From Clostridiales bacterium UBA2432 (GTDB taxonomy: Bacteria; Bacillota; Clostridia; Lachnospirales; Vallitaleaceae): a stretch of 21,741 nucleotides of DNA. This document shows, one piece after another, positions 14,941 through 21,605 of the stretch; the stretch's first letter is position 1; the number at the start of each line of letters is the position of its first letter. The stretch spans positions 94,713-116,453 of the forward strand of contig DDQW01000015.1 of NCBI GenBank assembly GCA_002342805.1. Direction: 5' to 3'. Below the pieces are notes generated by a model. It searched no databases, was not told the DNA's origin, and saw only the letters and a program-made list of their open reading frames with translations. Made by a program: the position numbers and the translations under genes.

Positions 14941-15720
14941 CTAGTCCATAATTTCAGATAATTGCATATTCGTATAGTCAACAAGGCCTTCATCATTAAT
15001 CTGATGAAGGGCATCTTTATATGCATAAGCTTCAATGGCCCTTATGCCTTGTTCAACAGATGTAAACATTCGCACTACTCTCTTATGGACATACTGATCT
15101 TCTTCAGACCTTACATCCATTTGATTTAACTCTTCTTGAACCGCTTGTAATTGACTCAGGACATTTTTTTGCTCATCATCTTCATATACCCTTGTTTCCC
15201 TATCTACCAATGCACTGTAGTTCATAAGATCGCCATATTCTTGCATGAGCACTTCTAGCTCAGCATTATATTCATTTGATGTTAGTCGCCCGGATTCTAT
15301 AAATCCGGTCAATTCATTAACTGCTTGCTCAAATTCAGCAAAAGCAATATGACTTTTCAAAAGCATATAATGATAATCTAAGAGCTGAACGAATAAGTCA
15401 ACAAGCTTTTTTTGCTCTTCATTTATATTCTCCGCAACATCACTGTGTACGTGTGAAAATTCTTGTTCAAGCTCGTCAAAATCTTTATCAAGGGACTGAA
15501 TAAATATTTCATATTCTTCTTGTGAGAATTCAGATTCAAGGAAAATAGCTTCTTGCGAGATTGTCTCTGACAATTCACGAATAATGTCTGCCATCATCTG
15601 AGAGCTTTCTGCTTTATCAGAATTGTCTCCTTTATCAATGACAAAAAATACTAATAGTCCTATAAAAATAATACTAACACCTAAAATTACTATTGTTTTT
15701 TTATTTATTGTTTTTTTCAT
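14941..15720 (-). CDS. Hypothetical membrane-anchored helical protein
   Basis: I do not recognise this 259-residue protein. It has a short Lys-rich start (MKKTINKKT), one hydrophobic segment at about 9-28, and then about 230 residues that are acidic, rich in Glu, Gln and Leu, and apparently all helical with coiled-coil-like stretches. There is no lipobox Cys, so an uncleaved signal anchor with the bulk outside the membrane is the likely topology. It starts nine bases after the recO stop with AAGGA upstream, so it belongs to the trpS-recO transcript. No terminator follows it before the glyS promoter. It could be a cell-envelope spacer or sensor, but nothing in the sequence fixes a role. Confidence 0.8.
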   Translation of the reverse strand: MKKTINKKTIVILGVSIIFIGLLVFFVIDKGDNSDKAESSQMMADIIRELSETISQEAIFLESEFSQEEYEIFIQSLDKDFDELEQEFSHVHSDVAENINEEQKKLVDLFVQLLDYHYMLLKSHIAFAEFEQAVNELTGFIESGRLTSNEYNAELEVLMQEYGDLMNYSALVDRETRVYEDDEQKNVLSQLQAVQEELNQMDVRSEEDQYVHKRVVRMFTSVEQGIRAIEAYAYKDALHQINDEGLVDYTNMQLSEIMD

Positions 15721-15729
15721 TTGATATCC

Positions 15730-16386
15730 TTAGTCGTCAAGTAAATCTATAAAAGCAAGCGACTTATAATCTCCATCAATATAATAACTAAAAAATCGAT
15801 GAATGATAGATGCAACTTCATTAAAGCGCTCGGGTTCAATTTTAAAATGATACAAACGGCCGATTTTAACGTCTTGAAGAAAATGTAAAATTGTTAAAAC
15901 CTCTTCTGAAGCACCTGACTTTTCTTGATGTAAATCCGGTTGAAACCCTAAGGTTGAAAGGGCTCTAAATTCAAAAATTCTTCGAATGACTTCAGGCTCT
16001 TGGCTTTTGTTTTTCAGAGTTATGAGCGATATATATAGTAATCTTAGCAATTCATCATTGGGATCCATTTCTTGAATCACTTGATTACATACTTCTAATA
16101 GATATAGGCCATAATATAAACATTTTAAATCTTCTCTTAGAGAATAAAAAGATTCTATAACCTCCACTTGCTTCAAGGTATAACTATTTTTACCTTCATA
16201 AACATGGAATTCTCCAAATACAAAGGGTTGTGTACCTGCTAAGAGACTACTTTTTGCACGTTTTGCACCATTAGCAAAAACAACCATTTTTCCATAATCT
16301 CTCGAAAAAAGAATAATGCGTTTGTCCTGTTCTTTAATGGGCATTTCGTGTAGGACAATTCCTTTTGTTTTTATGAGCGTTGGCAT
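15730..16386 (-). CDS. recO: RecO DNA repair protein, short form
   Basis: RecO helps load RecA at gaps and anneals single strands in the RecFOR pathway. The N-terminal OB fold (about 1-80) has the family pattern TKGIVLHEMPIKEQDKRIILFSRDYGKMVVFANGAKRAKSSLLAGTQPF, given here in part: GIVLHEMPIKEQDK and GAKRAKSSL. The C-terminal helical domain follows. At 218 residues it is shorter than the usual 240-255. Its only cysteines are in KCLYYG and EVCNQ. The four-Cys zinc segment after the LGFQPDL region is missing. GAGGTGA precedes the ATG. It lies 27 bases after trpS and nine before the hypothetical gene. Confidence 0.9.
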   Translation of the reverse strand: MPTLIKTKGIVLHEMPIKEQDKRIILFSRDYGKMVVFANGAKRAKSSLLAGTQPFVFGEFHVYEGKNSYTLKQVEVIESFYSLREDLKCLYYGLYLLEVCNQVIQEMDPNDELLRLLYISLITLKNKSQEPEVIRRIFEFRALSTLGFQPDLHQEKSGASEEVLTILHFLQDVKIGRLYHFKIEPERFNEVASIIHRFFSYYIDGDYKSLAFIDLLDD

Positions 16387-16413
16387 GAAATCACCTCGAT
16401 TATAAGCATTAAC

Positions 16414-17418
16414 CTAAACAATAAAACCAACTTTCTTCTTTACTTTTCTAAGCGTTTTTTCTGCCAAGAAGGATGCTCGTTCACTATTCGTATGAATAAT
16501 ATCATCAAGATATTTTTTGTCTTTCATTAAACGATGAAATTCATCTTGAATTGGCTTCAATTCATTCACCGTCACTTCCGCTACAGATGCCTTTAATTGG
16601 CCATAGTTTTTACCTTCAAAAAAAGCAAGTGCTTCTTCAATGCTATCACCGGTTCCACAACAATATAAGTCGAGTAAATTCTTAACACCCGGCTGTTCAT
16701 TTGTATAATTAATAACTCCCACAGAATCGGTTACAGCACGTTTAATTTTATTGGTTAAGATATTAGGCTCGTCGAGTAAAGATAAGGTTGCATTTGGATT
16801 TGCATCGGATTTTGACATCTTTGACGTCGGATCTTGTAGACTCATAATTCGTGCACCAACTTTTCCAAAATACGGCTCAGGTATTGTAAATGTATCACTG
16901 AGTGTATGGTTAAATCGCTGTGCAATGTCTCTTGCTAATTCTAAGTGCTGTTTTTGGTCCGCACCAATAGGTACAACATCTGTTTGGAACAGCAGAATAT
17001 CTGCTGCCATTAATACCGGATAGGTATATAAGCCTGCATTAATATTGCTTTCATTTTTTGCAGATTTATCCTTAAATTGAGTCATCCTATTCAACTCACC
17101 CATATAGGTAAAACAACCTAGTATCCATGCAAGTTCAGCGTGTTGGCGAACATGCGATTGAGGATAAATGATATTTTTAACTGGGTCTAGTCCTGTCGCG
17201 ATATATAGAGCTACAAGTTCTCGTGTCTTATTTCTTAGTTTAGCCGGTTCCTGTCTCACGGTTATCGCATGAAGGTCAACCACACAATAAATGCTTTCAT
17301 ATTCATCTTGCATTTGAGTCCAGTTCTTTAATGCTCCGTAATAGTTTCCAATCGTAATATTTCCTGACGGTTGAATACCACTAAATATTCGTTTCTTTTT
17401 TTCTACTGTTTCACTCAT
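16414..17418 (-). CDS. trpS: Tryptophanyl-tRNA synthetase
   Basis: This class I synthetase charges tRNA-Trp. The start GIQPSGNITIGNYYGAL carries the HIGH-type motif as TIGN (22-25). DPTSKMSKSD carries KMSKS at 200-204. QTDVVPIGADQKQHLELARDIAQRFN, quoted in part as GADQKQHLELARD, is the Trp-pocket helix of bacterial TrpRS. At 334 residues it is complete. AAAGAGGTG precedes the ATG. It is the first gene of a three-gene unit with recO and a hypothetical. The leader is short (about 45 bases) and has no T-box or leader peptide. Confidence 0.97.
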   Translation of the reverse strand: MSETVEKKKRIFSGIQPSGNITIGNYYGALKNWTQMQDEYESIYCVVDLHAITVRQEPAKLRNKTRELVALYIATGLDPVKNIIYPQSHVRQHAELAWILGCFTYMGELNRMTQFKDKSAKNESNINAGLYTYPVLMAADILLFQTDVVPIGADQKQHLELARDIAQRFNHTLSDTFTIPEPYFGKVGARIMSLQDPTSKMSKSDANPNATLSLLDEPNILTNKIKRAVTDSVGVINYTNEQPGVKNLLDLYCCGTGDSIEEALAFFEGKNYGQLKASVAEVTVNELKPIQDEFHRLMKDKKYLDDIIHTNSERASFLAEKTLRKVKKKVGFIV

Positions 17419-17465
17419 GATTGCACCTCTTTATTTTATATTCATTCCATATGATAATTGACACA

Positions 17466-17494
17466 ATTTTAGCATATAGTCCAATTACTGTAAA
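17466..17494 (-). promoter_or_regulatory. Promoter of trpS-recO-hypothetical operon
   Basis: Minus strand TTTACA (17494-17489), a 17-base spacer, then TAAAAT (17471-17466), preceded by TGC as an extended -10. Confidence 0.75.
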
Positions 17495-17522
17495 GAATCT
17501 AATTTATTTTCACGTCATTTAA

Positions 17523-17531
17523 TGCTATACT
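17523..17531 (+). promoter_or_regulatory. Extended -10 promoter of the phosphoesterase gene
   Basis: TGC-TATACT with only a weak -35 (TTTATT at 17 bases). It leaves a leader of about 43 bases. It is divergent from the trpS promoter. Confidence 0.6.
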
Positions 17532-17580
17532 GTATTGTAAGACATTCGAAAAAACATTCATACATTTTGAAAGGATTTTT

Positions 17581-18309
17581 ATGAAAATACTTGTTGTTGC
17601 AGATGAAGAATCCACATATTTATGGGACTACTATGATGAAAAACTTTTTAAGGATATTGATTTGATTATTTCTGCCGGAGATCTCAAGGCAAAATACCTC
17701 TCATTTTTAACAACGCTTTCAGGAATTCCGGTGTGTTATGTCCCCGGTAATCACGATTATCGTTATGAGAGCCAGCCCCCGTATGGTTGTGATAATATTG
17801 ATGATCAAATCTATGTACATAAAAATATACGTATTTTAGGTTTAGGTGGTTCTTATCGTTACAAGCAAGGCCCTTATCAATACTCCGAGAAGGAAATGCA
17901 ACGACGTATTCGTCGTCTCAAAAATATGATTCGTCAGTTCGGTGGTGTGGATATACTTGTGACCCACGCGCCGGCGCTTGGACATGGTGACGGTGATGAT
18001 TTATGTCATCGAGGATTTGATGCATTTAATAAATTCATCTATACCTATTCCCCTTCTTACTTTATTCATGGGCATCAACACCTGACCTATTCACGCAGTA
18101 TAAAACGTGTTTCAAAAATTGATAATACAAATGTAATTAATGGATATAACTATTATCTCTTTGAATATGAAACCAATAATAAGCAGCTTAATGAAATGAA
18201 TTTCTTTCAAAAGCTGCTTAATAGTCTGGTATTTTATTTTAAATATTTCAAAACACCGGTTATGAAAAACTACCGCGCTTACAAAAAATATCTAAAAAAG
18301 AATCAATAA
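17581..18309 (+). CDS. Calcineurin-like metallophosphoesterase with variant first metal motif
   Basis: This 242-residue cytosolic phosphoesterase has the core motifs in order: AGD (32-34), GNHD (56-59), THAP (128-131) and HGHQH (163-167). The first motif is unusual: the expected D-x-H is D8-E9-E10 (VVADEES), so the metal-1 His is replaced by Glu. From memory, a set of clostridial homologues shares this, so it may be a subfamily trait rather than a lesion. The last 40 residues are aromatic and strongly basic (YKKYLKKNQ end), which may bind membrane or nucleic acid. The substrate is unknown. AAAGGA lies five bases before the ATG. The stop overlaps the convergent ParB/BMP gene by seven bases. 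Confidence 0.85.
   Translation: MKILVVADEESTYLWDYYDEKLFKDIDLIISAGDLKAKYLSFLTTLSGIPVCYVPGNHDYRYESQPPYGCDNIDDQIYVHKNIRILGLGGSYRYKQGPYQYSEKEMQRRIRRLKNMIRQFGGVDILVTHAPALGHGDGDDLCHRGFDAFNKFIYTYSPSYFIHGHQHLTYSRSIKRVSKIDNTNVINGYNYYLFEYETNNKQLNEMNFFQKLLNSLVFYFKYFKTPVMKNYRAYKKYLKKNQ
18180..18220. repeat. Inverted repeat inside the phosphoesterase gene
   Basis: TAAGCAGCTT (18180-18189) pairs with AAGCTGCTTA (18211-18220). Inside this, TGAAA (18192-18196) pairs with TTTCA (18205-18209) around an eight-base loop. It lies about 80-120 bases past the stop of the opposing ParB/BMP gene and could end that transcript, but the tail on that strand (TTATT) is a poor U tract. It may be chance within an amphipathic helix-coding stretch. 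Confidence 0.5.
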
Positions 18310-20255
18310 CGTTTCTTTACACTCATCAGCTCTAAAAGCGGATGATTTTTCTCTAATGCGTTGATGGAAGGTATTGAACCAAGGACACCATCAACAAACC
18401 AGTTCATGGTCAATATGTCGCTTGGATGCAAGGTTTTACCGGATTCTAATTTCACATTGCTTTTTTGATCAATCAAAGGGCCTCTAAATGGATGATACTC
18501 CCCTTGCATAATCATTAGTTTCATGAATTCAACGGATTCACGTAAGGAATAGGGTAAGCTTGATTGAGAATAAAAAATATCCACAACATCTGTGTCCATT
18601 CCCCACCAATAGTTTATTGCTTTGTCTGTAGAACCCATGGTACTTGATAGGCGATTGTAAGATCCATTCATAATATTTCTAACGATTTTTTCGTAAAACT
18701 CTCCCCAATTCCACATAGGTGTTGCCAAATAATTTCTTCGCTCATTTTGTGAATCTTCATTGACAAAATAAATGCCGGAATTATTTAATTTTGTTGTTGC
18801 TTCAGATGATTCTTGATGGGAAATAATATCAACTCCCATATCCATAAGTTGTTTATTGATATCATATGTCTCCTCGGAAATATCGGCTTTATAGTTGGTA
18901 ACCCATTTCACTTGTACCGTTGCATATGGATTAACAAATCGAGCCCCTAAGGTAAATGCATTGATACTGCTGATTACTTCAGGTATTGGGTATGTAACCA
19001 CATAGCCTAGATTATTGGTATGTGTCATACCACCTGCAATCATTCCGACCAAAAAATTCGGCTCATAAAATCGTCCGAAATAGGTTCTTACATTCTTTGA
19101 AGATAGGTTTTCCGAACAATTTAAAAATTTAACATCGCGATATTCGACTGCTGCTTTTAAGGTTTGATTAATAAAGGTCGGACTCGTTGTAAAAATAACA
19201 TCAAACCCTTCTTCGGCTGCTTTTTTTATAGTTTCATAGGCAGTCTCATCTTCAGGAACATCGTTAAATGCTTTTGTCACAATTTGTCCCTTAAAAACAT
19301 CTTCTAAATGCAATCGACCAATCTCATGGCCATAGGTCCAAACTGATTTTTCGGCAGACTTTGAATGAATAAATGCGATACGAATATCTTTCATTGTCGA
19401 TGTAAAATTGGTTAATCCATCAAAAAACGAACGTTTTTCAACACCGTCAGAATCAATTTCGAGAGATATGTTATCTCTGTTTGACAACAATTCTAATTCC
19501 GTCCATATATTCTTCAACTCTTTTTGAACTTCTTCCGGACTTTTATTCTCAATCTCCGGATAAATTCCTAAATATTTAACCAATGCATCCGCTGTTGTAA
19601 TCTCTATATTGTTACCACCTAATTCATGATAAATCTTTCGAAATCGATAATAGGTAGCTTCAAAAGAATCTAATCGATCCATCCAATTATGGTTGACTAA
19701 AAGTTTGTATAATTGATTAAAGCCTTCTTTATTTGACATCCACACATAATTAATTTTTGTTTTTTTATAAAATTCTAAAAATTCATAATAGATAACTATG
19801 GTTTCATCCTCTGCATCATATTTTGGTATGATACGTGTTACATCTGCGGTAATAAGTAATGCATCATAATATTTCAAGACAGATACGCGTTTATTTCCTT
19901 CTTCTACATAAAACCAATTGAGATATTCATAAACTTTGATTGCATCACGAATACCCTCTTTTAAATGCGCTTCACATAAATTTGTCCACTTTGATCCAAA
20001 CTCTGTTTTTCTTAGTAGTAAAGGCATATAATTAGGCGCGAAGGAAGATGCTCGACCAATTGTCTTTGTTCCTTTAATTTTACGAACAGGAATATCCATC
20101 GTACCCAGTTGCACCTCAGAAACGACAGATTCTTTTGCCGTTATGGTGTCTAATGCCGGTAAATAAGGATTTTTACCACTGAATTTATGGCTGTTATATT
20201 CTTTTAACCCTTTTTTTCTTGCATTTTCATACACATTTAGAATTTCTTCACGCAT
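18303..20255 (-). CDS. Cytosolic ParB-like / BMP (PnrA, Med-type) ligand-binding fusion protein
   Basis: This 650-residue protein is apparently built from two parts. Residues 1-280 have no signal peptide or lipobox and contain a ParB-domain-like stretch: VSEVQLGTMDIPVRKIKGTKTIGR (partly quoted: LGTMDIPVRKIKGTKTIGR) and then FYVEEGNKRVSVLKYY near 115-128, resembling the EGNRR-A-L core of ParB/Srx folds. From about 286 (KDIRIAFIHSK) it follows the BMP/PnrA/Med substrate-binding fold, with IGRLHLED, EEGFDVIFTTSPTF, GRFYEPNFLVGMIAGGMT, and VDIISHQESSEAT. BMP proteins elsewhere are lipoproteins that bind nucleosides; Bacillus Med is a regulator. The layout suggests an intracellular ligand sensor, possibly DNA-binding (inference). 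The start is the ATG at 20253-20255, seven bases after AAAGGA; a GTG one codon upstream is possible. I recall similar fusions as common in Lachnospiraceae. Confidence 0.85.
   Translation of the reverse strand: MREEILNVYENARKKGLKEYNSHKFSGKNPYLPALDTITAKESVVSEVQLGTMDIPVRKIKGTKTIGRASSFAPNYMPLLLRKTEFGSKWTNLCEAHLKEGIRDAIKVYEYLNWFYVEEGNKRVSVLKYYDALLITADVTRIIPKYDAEDETIVIYYEFLEFYKKTKINYVWMSNKEGFNQLYKLLVNHNWMDRLDSFEATYYRFRKIYHELGGNNIEITTADALVKYLGIYPEIENKSPEEVQKELKNIWTELELLSNRDNISLEIDSDGVEKRSFFDGLTNFTSTMKDIRIAFIHSKSAEKSVWTYGHEIGRLHLEDVFKGQIVTKAFNDVPEDETAYETIKKAAEEGFDVIFTTSPTFINQTLKAAVEYRDVKFLNCSENLSSKNVRTYFGRFYEPNFLVGMIAGGMTHTNNLGYVVTYPIPEVISSINAFTLGARFVNPYATVQVKWVTNYKADISEETYDINKQLMDMGVDIISHQESSEATTKLNNSGIYFVNEDSQNERRNYLATPMWNWGEFYEKIVRNIMNGSYNRLSSTMGSTDKAINYWWGMDTDVVDIFYSQSSLPYSLRESVEFMKLMIMQGEYHPFRGPLIDQKSNVKLESGKTLHPSDILTMNWFVDGVLGSIPSINALEKNHPLLELMSVKKRY
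18323..18350 (+). terminator. Putative terminator of the phosphoesterase gene, inside the opposing gene
   Basis: TCATC (18323-18327) pairs with GATGA (18341-18345). After one A/G mismatch, GCT pairs with AGC around the loop CTAAA, and T5 (18346-18350) follows. It begins 13 bases after the plus-strand stop and lies in the last codons of the minus-strand gene. The stem is modest. Confidence 0.55.
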
Positions 20256-20288
20256 CACATAATCCTTTCTAAAACAGTCTCTATTCTC

Positions 20289-20317
20289 ATTATACTCTAT
20301 TTCACTATTTCTGAAAA
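20289..20317 (-). promoter_or_regulatory. Promoter of the ParB/BMP fusion gene
   Basis: Minus strand TTTTCA (20317-20312), a 17-base spacer, then a perfect TATAAT (20294-20289). The leader is about 30 bases. Confidence 0.65.
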
Positions 20318-20324
20318 GGATGGA

Positions 20325-20353
20325 TAGACATCTAAGACAAAATATGATTAAAT
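20325..20353 (+). promoter_or_regulatory. Candidate luxS promoter
   Basis: TAGACA (20325-20330), a 17-base spacer, then TTAAAT (20348-20353). An alternative is TGGATA (20321-20326) with TATGAT (20343-20348) at 16 bases. Neither is strong, and the first would leave a very short leader. A luxS promoter must lie in this short gap, but its exact boxes are uncertain. Confidence 0.35.
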
Positions 20354-20373
20354 AAAGAAAAGGAGGAAATACA

Positions 20374-20847
20374 ATGAATAAAATACCAAGTTTTACCGTT
20401 AATCACTTAACTTTAGATAAAGGTGTATATATATCCAGAATTGATCACCTTGGTGACCATGTTATCACAACCTATGATTTACGGATGAAAAAACCCAACG
20501 CAGAACCCGTTATCAATACCGGCGAGATTCATGCATTGGAACATTTAGGGGCCACTTTTTTACGTAATCATGCGACCCTTAAAGACGACGTTATCTACTT
20601 TGGCCCAATGGGATGTCGTACCGGCTTTTATCTGATACTTAAAGGGGAACGTACGTCGAAAGATATCATCCCACTACTCATTGAATTGTATGATTTTATG
20701 GCCACCTTCAATGATGACATACCCGGTGCAAGTGCACGAGACTGTGGTAATTTTCATGACATGAATCTACCTATGGCCAATTTCGAAGCCAAAGCCTATC
20801 TCCATGTATTAAAGCATATTACTGATCAGCAATTAAGCTACGAATAA
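20374..20847 (+). CDS. luxS: LuxS, S-ribosylhomocysteine lyase
   Basis: LuxS cleaves S-ribosylhomocysteine to homocysteine and DPD, the autoinducer-2 precursor, in the activated methyl cycle. At 157 residues it is standard length. The metal ligands are H53 and H57 in EIHALEHL and C124 in ARDCGNFH. The catalytic pair is E56 and C81 (GPMGCRTGFY). AGGAGG sits seven bases before the ATG. It is divergent from the ParB/BMP gene and overlaps the convergent TraX-family gene by 15 bases. No methyl-cycle partner (for example mtnN or metK) is adjacent, so the role as signal source or only as a detoxifying enzyme cannot be decided here. Confidence 0.97.
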   Translation: MNKIPSFTVNHLTLDKGVYISRIDHLGDHVITTYDLRMKKPNAEPVINTGEIHALEHLGATFLRNHATLKDDVIYFGPMGCRTGFYLILKGERTSKDIIPLLIELYDFMATFNDDIPGASARDCGNFHDMNLPMANFEAKAYLHVLKHITDQQLSYE

Positions 20848-21501
20848 TAGTTTAAGAATATAGAAAAGAATCAAGTGGAAGGGATAGATCAAATAAAACA
20901 CAAATTTGAATCCCTTTCCTTTTTTTTCGTTATAAAAAAGAAGGAAAATAACACTAAAGCCTGCATAGATTTGTATGATGCTTGTAGCACCGGCTAATAC
21001 ATTGAGCCAAGCTAATAATCCATTCATAATAACGATAGCAAGCATTTTGCCTTTTATTGTCTTACTCTGATAAATCATAAAGATTAGAAAGACACCAAAG
21101 AGTCCATAATCTGTTCGTAAGATTTCAGCTAAGAGGGCTAGCATATAGATTGCTACAAGGCTCAAGAATCGATTTTTATCCTTCCACTCCTCATAAATCC
21201 ATATGCATAGCAAACCAAGGACCAATGTAAAAAAAACATTTTGATGGGAAATATCCCATGGATTTCTATAAAATGCTAAGTTAAAGGGTATTTCAGAAAC
21301 TAATGCGAAGATACCTAATCGAATAGCATATTTTTTTATATTTCGGGTATATCGATATCCTTCCGTAATTAAAAATGCAAAAATCGGAAAAGCAAGTCGA
21401 CCGATTATACGCAAAAGACCTAGTTCTTGAAAAAAAATTGCTCCAATATGATCAATAATCATTGTAATAATTGCAATCCATTTTAACGTTGCTCCTGACA
21501 T
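20833..21501 (-). CDS. TraX family multi-pass membrane protein
   Basis: This 222-residue protein is almost entirely hydrophobic with about seven or eight membrane segments. The N-terminal SGATLKWIAIITMIIDHIGAIFF pattern (core LKWIAIITMIIDHIGA), the GRLAFPIFAFLITEGYRYTRN block (core GRLAFPIFAFLITEG) and SEIPFNLAF are signatures of the TraX family, related to acyltransferases. E. coli F-plasmid TraX acetylates pilin. Chromosomal Firmicute members are of unknown substrate, and no conjugation genes are near. I choose the ATG at 21499-21501: GGAGG lies five bases upstream, while the ATG at 21511-21513 has that GGAGG inside its own second and third codons. The 3' end overlaps luxS and contains the luxS terminator. 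Confidence 0.88.
   Translation of the reverse strand: MSGATLKWIAIITMIIDHIGAIFFQELGLLRIIGRLAFPIFAFLITEGYRYTRNIKKYAIRLGIFALVSEIPFNLAFYRNPWDISHQNVFFTLVLGLLCIWIYEEWKDKNRFLSLVAIYMLALLAEILRTDYGLFGVFLIFMIYQSKTIKGKMLAIVIMNGLLAWLNVLAGATSIIQIYAGFSVIFLLFYNEKKGKGFKFVFYLIYPFHLILFYILKLLFVA
20877..20927 (+). terminator. luxS terminator embedded in the TraX-family coding sequence
   Basis: GGAAGGGAT (20877-20885) pairs with ATCCC-T-TTCC (20910-20919), with one bulged T. TCAAAT (20889-20894) pairs with ATTTGA (20904-20909), leaving a nine-base loop and an AGA bulge. A run of eight T (20920-20927) follows. It starts 30 bases after the luxS stop. Confidence 0.85.
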
Positions 21502-21530
21502 CTTGTCCTCCATAATCTATTGATATCTGC

Positions 21531-21539
21531 ATTCTATCA
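21531..21539 (-). promoter_or_regulatory. Putative extended -10 promoter of the TraX-family gene
   Basis: Minus strand TGA-TAGAAT (21539-21531), beginning nine bases after the purL terminator T tract. No -35 match is visible. The arrangement resembles that in front of the DUF445 gene. Confidence 0.45.
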
Positions 21540-21548
21540 TATAGTGGC

Positions 21549-21586
21549 AAAAAAAAGAAGCTTTTCCCTTTGAGAAAAAGCCTCTC
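21549..21586 (-). terminator. Terminator of the purL-type gene
   Basis: Minus strand GAGGCTTTT pairs with AAAAGCTTC, with one G-T wobble, and adjoining weaker pairs extend the stem. A run of eight T (21556-21549) follows. It lies about 20 bases after the stop codon. Confidence 0.85.
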
Positions 21587-21605
21587 TTTTGTGTATCATA
21601 AATAT

